Assembly: GCA_036564245.1 (NCBI GenBank)
Contig: DATCKU010000086.1
Span: forward strand, 1 to 64,000
From: Thermasporomyces sp036564245
Lineage (GTDB): Bacteria; Actinomycetota; Actinomycetes; Propionibacteriales; Actinopolymorphaceae
Length of the DNA stretch: 64,000 bases
Reading direction: 5' to 3'
Part shown: positions 53,786 to 60,695 of the stretch, piece by piece
Layout: each line of letters begins with the position of its first letter
How positions within the stretch are numbered: position 1 is the stretch's first letter
Program-made: the position numbers and the translations under genes
Notes under the pieces: model-generated
Database searches by the model: none
Told to the model about the DNA's origin: nothing
Seen by the model: only the letters and a program-made list of their open reading frames with translations

Positions 53786-53950
53786 ATGTGTGCAAGCTGC
53801 GGATGCGGCAGCCCAGAAGACCAGCACGGAGACGACCGCAACATCACGTGGAGCCAGATCGAGGCCGCCGCAGACGCTAACGGGATGTCGGCGGAACAGG
53901 CGCTGAAGAACATGGCGCAGATGGCGCGGCAGCAGGGCGCCGTGAGCTGA
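53786..53950 (+). CDS. 54-residue Cys-rich small protein
   Basis: ATG 53786 has GAAGGGGGAA about 7 bases upstream and 54 sense codons. The start is MCASCGCGSPEDQHGDD, with cysteines at 2, 5 and 7. A helical half follows: ITWSQIEAAADANGMSAEQ, then ALKNMAQMARQQGAVS. Similar short proteins with an N-terminal CxxCGCG and a GMSxEEAxKN helix occur in other actinomycetes (from memory). A metal-binding role is plausible but unproven. Confidence 0.75.
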   Translation: MCASCGCGSPEDQHGDDRNITWSQIEAAADANGMSAEQALKNMAQMARQQGAVS

Positions 53951-53989
53951 GCCCGTGCCACCGCACCAGCATCCACGGCACCGGGGTCG

Positions 53990-54487
53990 TCACCCCGCCG
54001 AGTGAGCCGTCAAGACCTCGGGGATCTGGCTCATCGCCTCGCGCATTCCTTCCACCGTGCCCATGGCGATGAGTCGCTCCATGGCCTCTTGTGCGGGGAA
54101 GGTGCCTTCGATTTGCATCCGCGTGCCCTCGCCATCCGGGTCGAGCGTGACGCGGACCGTCATCGTCGGCATGTCCGGCTTGGGGCGACCGGTATCGTCG
54201 GCGAACCCGTCCTCGAACACGAGGCTTCGAGGTGGCTCGACCGACAAGACACGCCACCAGCCGTGGTATCGCTCACCGTCCGGCCCAGTCATGAAGTAGG
54301 TGACTTCACTCCCCGGAGCGAGGTCGTAGTCGGCGAACGTCGCGGGGTACTTCGGCGGCCCCCACCACCGCTCCAGCTGGCGGGGATCGGCCCACACGTG
54401 CCACACCCGCGGCACCGGGGCGTCGAATCGTGCGGTGAGCGTCAGCTTCCTGGCCACCGGATCCTTGGTGACATCGATTACGGTCAT
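53990..54487 (-). CDS. AHSA1/START-type (SRPBCC) protein
   Basis: 165 residues. The AHSA1 pattern is RKLTLTARFDAPVPRVWHVW, then DPRQLERWWGPPKYPATF and YHGWWRVLSVEPPRSLVFED. It forms a hydrophobic-cavity fold that binds small ligands. Its start is 12 bases downstream of the arsR stop, and such ArsR-SRPBCC pairs are common. Function beyond ligand binding is unknown. Confidence 0.88.
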   Translation of the reverse strand: MTVIDVTKDPVARKLTLTARFDAPVPRVWHVWADPRQLERWWGPPKYPATFADYDLAPGSEVTYFMTGPDGERYHGWWRVLSVEPPRSLVFEDGFADDTGRPKPDMPTMTVRVTLDPDGEGTRMQIEGTFPAQEAMERLIAMGTVEGMREAMSQIPEVLTAHSAG

Positions 54488-54499
54488 AAGCGAACTTCC

Positions 54500-54865
54500 T
54501 CACTTTTCGTTCGTACGCTCGCCCGGCTCGGAGCGGTCGCCTGGATCCTCTTCCGCCAGGATCTGCCCTATGCGCTCGACGCGCAGGCGCCACGTGGCCT
54601 CCAACTGATCCAGGAGTTGACGGGCCTTGCGTAGCGCGTCGATGTTGCCGCTGACCCGCTGCTCCCGACCTTTCGGGAGTTTGGTGACCAGTCCGGCACG
54701 TTCCAGCACCGTGACGTGCTTCTGAACGGCCGCGAAGCTCATCGGGAACCGCCGTGCAAGCTCCGACACCGAATGGTCTTGTACGAGCACGACGGAGACG
54801 ATCTCGCGACGCGTCGGATCCGCCAGGGCGTGGAAGATGCGATCCACTTGCTTATCTACAACCAT
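54500..54865 (-). CDS. ArsR-family regulator of the SRPBCC pair
   Basis: 121 residues: VDRIFHALADPTRREIVSVV, recognition helix MSFAAVQKHVTVLERAGLV and a KGREQRVSG wing. There is no metal-binding cysteine. The start ATG at 54865 lies inside a perfect palindrome and 8 bases after TAACGT (54879-54874), so the message seems leaderless and the operator covers the start site. This ties repression directly to its own promoter. Confidence 0.88.
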   Translation of the reverse strand: MVVDKQVDRIFHALADPTRREIVSVVLVQDHSVSELARRFPMSFAAVQKHVTVLERAGLVTKLPKGREQRVSGNIDALRKARQLLDQLEATWRLRVERIGQILAEEDPGDRSEPGERTNEK

Positions 54866-54874
54866 CTGGTTGTA
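54857..54874. promoter_or_regulatory. Palindromic operator over the arsR start codon
   Basis: TACAACCA (54857-54864) and TGGTTGTA (54867-54874) are a perfect 8-bp inverted repeat separated by two bases. It covers the presumed transcription start and the ATG of the − strand arsR gene. Confidence 0.8.
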
Positions 54875-55141
54875 CGTTAGCCCGCTGGCGCGACCTGCGC
54901 AAGCACGTTGTGTGCCAGGACGTACGGATGGTCGAGGTGGACGGCCGCTCCTTCGGCGATCCCAACTACGCTGCCGGGCCTACAACACGTGCCGAGACAT
55001 CGCACGCCCTCAGCGGGCTGTGCTGACCCGAGTGGCCTCCCGCGCCGCAGCGCGGAGCTACGTGAGACCGACACAAAGCCCGTCGGCCGAACCGTCGGGC
55101 GTGCGACAGGCACGGTCCGCGGTCCGTCCTACGGTGAGCTC

Positions 55142-55630
55142 ATGCCGAACGGTCCAGCGCGCAGGATCGACTACCACGACGACCCGAACGCACCGCGAGC
55201 CAACTCGCTGGTCCCGTCGGTCAACGTGGTCGTCGAGGACCAGGACGGGCGCATCCTCCTCATGCGAAGGACGGACAACGACAACTGGGCCCTGCCGGGC
55301 GGCGCCATCGACCTCGGCGAATCTCTCGTCCAGGCTGCCGTACGCGAGACCAAGGAAGAGACCGGAATCGACTGCGAGATCACCGGTATCGTCGGCATCT
55401 ACACCGACCCCGGCCACATCATCTTCTACACGAGCAACGGCGAGGCCCGTCAGGAGTTCTCCATCGTGCTCACCGCTCGGCCCCACGGCGGACAGCTGAC
55501 GCCCAGCAGTGAGAGCCGTGACGTTCGGTGGGTGGACCGAGCCGAGGTGCTCACCTACCCCATGGATCGCGCGATGCGCCGTCGCATCGAGCACTACCTG
55601 AGCGGAGCCACCACGCCCTACCTCGAATGA
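55142..55630 (+). CDS. Nudix hydrolase
   Basis: 162 residues from ATG 55142. The Nudix box is complete: GGAIDLGESLVQAAVRETKE followed by ETGI. It opens with RIDYHDDPNAPRANSLVPSV, a feature of a common actinobacterial Nudix group. It hydrolyses a nucleoside diphosphate derivative not identifiable here. TACGGT (55130-55135) ends 6 bases before the start. The 276 bases between it and the divergent arsR show no gene. Confidence 0.9.
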   Translation: MPNGPARRIDYHDDPNAPRANSLVPSVNVVVEDQDGRILLMRRTDNDNWALPGGAIDLGESLVQAAVRETKEETGIDCEITGIVGIYTDPGHIIFYTSNGEARQEFSIVLTARPHGGQLTPSSESRDVRWVDRAEVLTYPMDRAMRRRIEHYLSGATTPYLE

Positions 55631-55703
55631 ACGAATGGCCGACCACCTTCTATCCGCGAGGGGCGTACTCGCAGGACGGCATTGCGCAAGCCACGCTTGA
55701 CGC

Positions 55704-56666
55704 CTACAGGTCGGCCAGCTCGGTGGCTTCCTGAGGACTCCCCGCCCGAGCGTTCACGTCCGCGTGGCTGATGCGCGGAACATTCGCCTCGTCCGCCGAA
55801 TCGCTCACCAGGCCGGGATCGAGTCGCTTGGTGAGCTTGTAGTGGAAGCGGACGACGGTCGCCGACCACAGCCGCAGCACATGGTCGGTTCTCAGGACTC
55901 CCTCATCGTCGAGGTAGACCCGGAAGGTCTCGTGGAGGGGCAGGCGCTTGGCGTACACGCCCTTCCGGCTCGTGACCACGACGTAGGCGCCGTCGTCGCC
56001 GAACGCTCCTCGTGGGGAGGACAGCGTGTATGAACCATCCGGCTCTGCGATCGGCCGAAGGAAGACCTGGACGTTGCCTGACTGCAGCGGGAAGGCCACG
56101 TGCACGCTGGGTTGCTGCCTCCCCGGAAGGCGCCGGCTGGAGTAGCAGCCGCTGAAGACGTACTCACCTGTCGAACGCAGGGTCCGCATCCATGCCGCCG
56201 CGCGTTGCTTGCCGTCAGGACCGAGGATGGGGACGACGCGGCTGTCCATGCCCCGCGCCACGGCCAGCGGCTGCGTCGGCAGGGCGAGCTGCTGGACACG
56301 ACGGCCGAACAGCCTGGTGATCAGTTCGCCGCCCGGCTGGAAGACGGGATTCCACTGGGTCCAGACCTCCATCCGCCACCTGGAGGTCTCCTCGTAGAAG
56401 CTCCGGATCTCCGGTCGTACGGCGGAAGCCTGGAACTCCGGACCGTCGAGCTCGGCCATGGAAGCCAGCAGCCCGCCGGACGCTCCCTCCGCCACAGTGC
56501 CACCGAGGGCGGCGGCCGCCGTGGCGAGCCAGCCGTCGCCGACCGTGGCCGTGTCGTTCATCGGGGCGGCGAGCCACTGCTCGGCGCCCGCCAGGTCAAC
56601 GCGGCGGCCGGTCCACCGCCAGAACGCCCGGGAGAGCCGGTCGAGGTTACGCATCAACGAGAGCAC
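55704..56666 (-). CDS. Conserved hypothetical protein
   Basis: 320 residues, soluble. Features: AFWRWTGRRVDLAGAEQWLA near the start, RSFYEETSRWRMEVWTQWNP, TRLFGRRVQQLALPTQPL in the middle and KLPLHETFRVYLDDEGVLRT near the end. It looks like a complete actinobacterial orphan family without a recognised catalytic motif. It lies upstream of a START-domain gene on the same strand, with 51 bases from the START gene's stop to its start at 56666. Confidence 0.65.
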   Translation of the reverse strand: MLSLMRNLDRLSRAFWRWTGRRVDLAGAEQWLAAPMNDTATVGDGWLATAAAALGGTVAEGASGGLLASMAELDGPEFQASAVRPEIRSFYEETSRWRMEVWTQWNPVFQPGGELITRLFGRRVQQLALPTQPLAVARGMDSRVVPILGPDGKQRAAAWMRTLRSTGEYVFSGCYSSRRLPGRQQPSVHVAFPLQSGNVQVFLRPIAEPDGSYTLSSPRGAFGDDGAYVVVTSRKGVYAKRLPLHETFRVYLDDEGVLRTDHVLRLWSATVVRFHYKLTKRLDPGLVSDSADEANVPRISHADVNARAGSPQEATELADL

Positions 56667-56717
56667 GCGGAACAGGATGCCAGGGGAACGGTGGAACTCC
56701 CTCAGGATTTTGTGGCG

Positions 56718-57197
56718 TCAGGCGCGAGAGGCGACGAGCTCGGCCAGGTGGCGCAGCGAGTTGGGGAGGTGCTCCGGGCCGAACGGCGGGAACTGAAGGT
56801 ACTCCCGGATGGACTGCGGCACCGCCGACCAGTCGTACGTCAGCGTGACCTCGGTCTCGGACGGCCCGAGCGGTACGAGGTCGTAACGCCAGGTCCAGCC
56901 ACCGAACTCCAGGCTTCCGTCCTCCTTCTCCTGACCGGTCCGCCAGCCGATGGCGCGCGGTGGGTCGAGCACGTGGACCTGGTTCGCCACCTCGTAGGTG
57001 CCGTTCGGATGGTTGGGGTGGTACATGCCCATCCGGAAGACCTGCCCCACCTCGCTCAGCTGGGCCCGGTCGAGAGGTTTCTGCACCCAGCCGGTGCCAT
57101 CGATCGCGGCATGGGCCGCCGGGTCGGCCAGCACGGCGAACACCGTGGTGGCGGGCGCAGCGACCGTCAGGGTAGCGCTCACGTTGTCGTCGTCCAT
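56718..57197 (-). CDS. START/polyketide-cyclase-like (SRPBCC) protein
   Basis: 159 residues from ATG 57197 with GAGGAG 6 bases upstream. ATLTVAAPATTVFAVLADPA is the usual start, then YEVANQVHVLDPPRAIGWRT and WRYDLVPLGPSETEVTLTYD. It is a hydrophobic-pocket protein; the ligand is unknown. Unlike the 53.9 kb SRPBCC gene it has no ArsR partner. Confidence 0.85.
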   Translation of the reverse strand: MDDDNVSATLTVAAPATTVFAVLADPAAHAAIDGTGWVQKPLDRAQLSEVGQVFRMGMYHPNHPNGTYEVANQVHVLDPPRAIGWRTGQEKEDGSLEFGGWTWRYDLVPLGPSETEVTLTYDWSAVPQSIREYLQFPPFGPEHLPNSLRHLAELVASRA

Positions 57198-57259
57198 GGC
57201 GCGCTCCTCGCCGTCACGGGTTCGCCCACTGCCATTCAACCCGCTGAGGAGGCCTGTTC

Positions 57260-57742
57260 CTAGCGTGCGGTCTCAGGGATTGGCATCCACAGGCGAACCT
57301 CGTCGAAGATCAGGCCGCTGTCATCGTGGAAGCCGCCCGGTAGCCTGCCCCACTCGGTGAAACCGAATCCGCGGTAGGCATCCTCTGCGTGCGTGCGGCC
57401 CCGGCAGCTGATCTCCAGGATCGTGCAGCCCCAGCTCGCGGCATGCTGGAACGCAGCCTCGATGATCTTTCGGGCGAGTCCTGTGCCTCGCGCGCTGGGG
57501 GTGATGACGAAGCCGCCGACCTCGGCCCGGTGTCGGCACAGGCGATGCTGCAAGCGATTCACACTGCATGTGCCTACGACGCTCCCGTCGTCGTCGACCG
57601 CGACGAGCATGACGCCTTCTCCACGCTTCACTCCGTCGGCCGAGTCCCCGATCATCGTCGCTACGTCGTCGAGGCTGGTCGCGCTGAAGCAGTTCCGCTG
57701 CAGGCTCGCTGCATCCTCTTCCCGTACCGGCCGAATGAGCAT
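57260..57742 (-). CDS. GNAT-family N-acetyltransferase
   Basis: 160 residues. LIRPVREEDAASLQRNCF starts the GNAT fold; the acetyl-CoA loop is VTPSARGTGLARKIIEAA-like (GFVITPSARGTGLARKI) and the C-terminal strand HAEDAYRGFGFTEWGRLP. The substrate is unknown. It ends 62 bases from the START gene and shares its direction. Confidence 0.85.
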   Translation of the reverse strand: MLIRPVREEDAASLQRNCFSATSLDDVATMIGDSADGVKRGEGVMLVAVDDDGSVVGTCSVNRLQHRLCRHRAEVGGFVITPSARGTGLARKIIEAAFQHAASWGCTILEISCRGRTHAEDAYRGFGFTEWGRLPGGFHDDSGLIFDEVRLWMPIPETAR

Positions 57743-57778
57743 GTCGTGACGGTAGTGCGTGAGCCGGACTGTGTCAGC

Positions 57779-57916
57779 TCAGTTCAGCCAGGTCACCTTG
57801 TCGGGGTCCGTGGTGAGCTCGACCGTGCGCCATACCGTGCCGTCACGCCTGCCTACTTGGTGAACCAGGAGTCGCGCGCACGCGTCGTCGTGATCTTGCA
57901 GAGTAGAGACCCACAT
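57779..57916 (-). CDS. Very small protein (45 residues), unknown
   Basis: From ATG 57916, with GAGGG about 8 bases upstream, the peptide reads MWVSTLQDHDDACARLLVHQ and ends RTVELTTDPDKVTWLN. The composition and codon use look like real protein, and the frame is open for about 16 codons before the ATG. It lies downstream of tRNA-Pro on the same strand. It could be a complete small gene or the tail of a lost one. Confidence 0.45.
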   Translation of the reverse strand: MWVSTLQDHDDACARLLVHQVGRRDGTVWRTVELTTDPDKVTWLN

Positions 57917-58022
57917 GGTCAGGCCCTCAGAGTTGGCGCCAGGGCTAGAAGCTGGCAGACAGCCTCAGGGTGATGGAAACGATCGAGGACGCGAGTCAAG
58001 AAGCGCCGCGATTTGCCGCGTC

Positions 58023-58065
58023 CTGCCGGCCAAAGCCTGGAACCAGGCTCTGACCTGGCCGGCAG
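58023..58065 (-). terminator. Strong hairpin just after tRNA-Pro
   Basis: CTGCCGGCCA (58023-58032) pairs perfectly with TGGCCGGCAG (58056-58065), and GCCTGG/CCAGGC stacks inside. It starts 5 bases after the tRNA 3' end on the − strand. No T-run follows, as is common for actinobacterial terminators. Confidence 0.7.
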
Positions 58066-58069
58066 ATGG

Positions 58070-58143
58070 TCGGGGTGGCGGGATTTGAACCCACGACCTC
58101 CTCGTCCCGAACGAGGCGCGCTACCAAGCTGCGCCACACCCCG
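58070..58143 (-). tRNA. tRNA-Pro (anticodon CGG)
   Basis: 74 bases. The acceptor stem CGGGGTG/CACCCCG is perfect with discriminator A. The anticodon loop TTCGGGA lies between CCTCG and CGAGG, giving CGG for CCG codons. The T-loop TTCAAAT is present. CCA is not encoded. A strong hairpin follows. Confidence 0.95.
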
Positions 58144-58340
58144 CAAACGTCAGGCAAGCCTACCTGGCCACTGCTGATCCTTGCGAATGGGTATGGCTTT
58201 GGGCAAATCGAGGGCCACGTCTGTGGACCCGAGAGGGTGGTCACCACAGCGGGCGACAAAGCGTCGTATCCCTGGGAGCGAGGGCAGCCTGACCATGATC
58301 AAGTATCGGCTGAGCAGCCGCCCCGATCAGCGATGATCGT

Positions 58341-58910
58341 TCAGCGATCAGACGGACCGCCACGGTAGATCACGAGGTTCCACCGCTCGAACTGCATCTG
58401 CTTCCAGTACGAAAGGCCGATCTTCTCCATCACTCGGAGCGAACGGGAGTTCTCGGGCACGGTGATCGATATCAGCGACTGCAGGCCGAGCACGTCGTAC
58501 GCGAGATCTCGCACTGCCAGCGCACCCTCCGTGGCCAGCCCTTGACCCCAGGCGGACCGTGCCAGCCGCCACCCGATCTCGACCTCGTCCGGCAGCGCCC
58601 GATGGTGGCTGAGCCCGATGAAGCCGATCATCGCCCGGGTGGCGCGTAGCTCGACGGCGTAGAGCCCGTAGCCCCACTCACGCCAGTGATCGTCGATCCG
58701 GTCAGCCAGTGCGTCGCTGTCGATGGGGCGCATCGGCCTCCCGCCCAGGTGCTCCATGACCTGCGGGTCGGCATTGATCGCCGCGAAGGCGGGCCAGTCC
58801 GATCGACGCCAGGTACGCAGGATGAGCCGTGGCGTCTCGACGCGCTCCGGTACCGCGAGTGCGCCAGGCGTCGGACGGGCAACCGGTGGACTCGTCGTCG
58901 ACTCGCTCAT
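58341..58910 (-). CDS. GNAT acetyltransferase, RimJ/RimL-like
   Basis: 189 residues from ATG 58910. ETPRLILRTWRRSDWPAFAA opens the RimJ/RimL-type domain; VEIGWRLARSAWGQGLATEG is the acetyl-CoA loop, and VPENSRSLRVMEKIGLSYW the end. It probably acetylates a protein N-terminus or small amine. Its ATG overlaps the metallophosphoesterase stop (ATGA). Confidence 0.88.
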   Translation of the reverse strand: MSESTTSPPVARPTPGALAVPERVETPRLILRTWRRSDWPAFAAINADPQVMEHLGGRPMRPIDSDALADRIDDHWREWGYGLYAVELRATRAMIGFIGLSHHRALPDEVEIGWRLARSAWGQGLATEGALAVRDLAYDVLGLQSLISITVPENSRSLRVMEKIGLSYWKQMQFERWNLVIYRGGPSDR

Positions 58911-59809
58911 GCCGCGGGTTGGAGGGTCAGCAGACTTGCTTCGGGGTAGCAGGCGAAGCGTACAAGCGCGAACGGTGAGGTGCCGAGGCCAGCCGACACG
59001 TGCAGCCACGCCGGCCCCCAGCGCGACACTCCCTTCGCCCGCTTGGTGTCGAGGTCGCAGTTGGTGACGAGAGCGCCATAGATGGGCACGCAGAGCTGGC
59101 CGCCGTGCGTGTGTCCGGCGAGGATGAGCCGGTACCCATCGGCCACCATCGCGTCGAGCACCCGTCGGTACGGCGCGTGTGTCACACCGATGGCGAGCTC
59201 CGCCGAGGTATCGGCCGGACCAGCGATCTTCTCGTACTGGTCCCATCTGATGTGCGGGTCGTCCACGCCGGCGAAGGCGAATCGCCGTCCGTCCGCCTTC
59301 ACCTCGCCCTTGGCGTTGTTGAGATCCAGCCACCCCGCTTCGGTGAACGCGCGACGCAGGTCCTCGGTCGGCAACGTGGGCTCGGTCAATGCCGGCGGTG
59401 CCTCACGCTGCAGCAGGTAACGAGCGGGATTGCGACGCACCGGCGCGTAGTAGTCGTTCGATCCGAAGACGAAGACGCCGGGTAGCTCGAGCAGACCTTC
59501 GTACGCATGCAGGAGCACGGGCACCGCGTCGGGGTGGGCGATGTTGTCACCTGTGTTGACCACGAGGTCCGGCTCCAACGCCGCAAGTCCACGCACCCAC
59601 TCCACCTTGTGCATCTGGCTGGGCGTGAGGTGCAAGTCGGAGATGTGAAGGACGCGGAGGGGACGGCTGCCCGGCGGTAAGACCGGAATGTCGAAGCGAC
59701 GAAGGCGATAGGCGCGGACCTCGTACAGCCGGGCGTACGCGACGCATGCGGTGCCCGCCGCCGCCAACGCCGCGGTCGCCTGCAGTCCGATCTTGAGGAA
59801 GCGCTGCAC
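58907..59809 (-). CDS. Calcineurin-like metallophosphoesterase (YaeI-like)
   Basis: 300 residues starting at GTG 59809. An N-terminal membrane segment (about 8-25) is followed by the phosphoesterase motifs ISDLHL, NTGDN, GSNDYY and AGHTHGGQ. It matches the protein that sits beside ponA2 and whiB4 in mycobacteria and other actinomycetes. The two-metal site is complete. It probably acts at the membrane; the substrate is unknown. Confidence 0.9.
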   Translation of the reverse strand: MQRFLKIGLQATAALAAAGTACVAYARLYEVRAYRLRRFDIPVLPPGSRPLRVLHISDLHLTPSQMHKVEWVRGLAALEPDLVVNTGDNIAHPDAVPVLLHAYEGLLELPGVFVFGSNDYYAPVRRNPARYLLQREAPPALTEPTLPTEDLRRAFTEAGWLDLNNAKGEVKADGRRFAFAGVDDPHIRWDQYEKIAGPADTSAELAIGVTHAPYRRVLDAMVADGYRLILAGHTHGGQLCVPIYGALVTNCDLDTKRAKGVSRWGPAWLHVSAGLGTSPFALVRFACYPEASLLTLQPAA

Positions 59810-59909
59810 TCTGACAGGCTGCCATATGCCGTGACGTCGCGCTGCACGTAGTCGCGATCACAGACGTTCACCAACGGGATCGTCCATATCCTGAGATAGG
59901 ATCAGGCGC

Positions 59910-60365
59910 ATGAGTGCGCTGAAGGATCGGCTTCGTGCCGATTTGACCTCCGCCCTGAAGGCCCGCGACAAGGTGCGGTCGTCGACCCTGCGGATGACGT
60001 TGACCGCCGTGACGAACGCCGAAGTCGCCGGCGAGTCCGCGCGGGAGCTCTCTGACGCCGAGATCATCGAGGTGCTCGAACGAGAGGCGAAGCGGCGTCG
60101 TGAGGCTGCGGAGGCGTACGAGCAGGCAGGCCGAGAAGATCTCGCCGCCAAGGAGCGCAGTGAGAGCGAGATCATCGCCGAGTACCTTCCCGCACAGCTT
60201 TCCGACGACGAGCTTTCCGATCTTGTGCGTACGACCATCGCCGAGGTCGGCGCGAGTGGCCCGAAGGACATGGGTGCCGTGATGAAGGCACTGCAGCCAC
60301 AGGTGAAGGGCCGGGCCGACGGCCGTCGCGTCGCGGAGATGGTCCGTAGCCAGCTCACGGGATGA
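59910..60365 (+). CDS. GatB/YqeY family protein
   Basis: 151 residues, full length. MSALKDRLRADLTSALKARD starts it; EVLEREAKRRREAAEAYEQAG and GASGPKDMGAVMKALQPQVK follow. The family has the tRNA-binding-type fold of the GatB tail and an unclear role. ATG 59910 is 7 bases after TAGGAT (59897-59902), so the message is probably leaderless. Confidence 0.93.
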   Translation: MSALKDRLRADLTSALKARDKVRSSTLRMTLTAVTNAEVAGESARELSDAEIIEVLEREAKRRREAAEAYEQAGREDLAAKERSESEIIAEYLPAQLSDDELSDLVRTTIAEVGASGPKDMGAVMKALQPQVKGRADGRRVAEMVRSQLTG

Positions 60366-60614
60366 CCGGCGGCCCTCGGCCGGGCGTTCGGCGGCTTGCG
60401 CACCCGACCGGTCAGATGGTCAGCCTCGAGGTGTAGTCGGAGCTTCTCGCGCCACTGCGGCAAGCCTTGCTCGAGGAGCACGGTTGGCTTGCGCATCTGA
60501 TTTGTCGAGGATCGCATCGGCTTGCACGCGCTGCCGAGTCGGCGTGGCGATCTCGGCAGCCGTTCCCGCCAGGATCTGCGGTGAGCCGAGTCGGCGTGAT
60601 CGACTCGCTATGAG
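60366..60614. other. Gap between convergent yqeY and ponA2
   Basis: Together with the element at 60615-60684 this is a 330-base convergent gap. A − strand frame around 60380-60480 (reading LPQWREKLRLHLEADHLTG) looks mildly protein-like, but I cannot tie it to a family. Confidence 0.4.
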
Positions 60615-60684
60615 GCTTCAGTGGGACCCGCAACACCCGTGGAAGGCTCGTTAGGGTCCCACTGAAGCACTCAACGTGGTCATT
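60615..60684 (-). repeat. 3'-end element, variant form, copy B, with 15-bp hairpin
   Basis: On the − strand it starts AATGACCACGTT at 60684, 11 bases after the PBP stop. CTTCCA occurs about 8 bases before the 49-base mark, as in the asd copy. GCTTCAGTGGGACCC (60615-60629) is the exact inverse of 60654-60668, with a 24-base loop. It probably ends the PBP transcript. Confidence 0.8.
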
Positions 60685-60695
60685 TTGGGTCGGCG

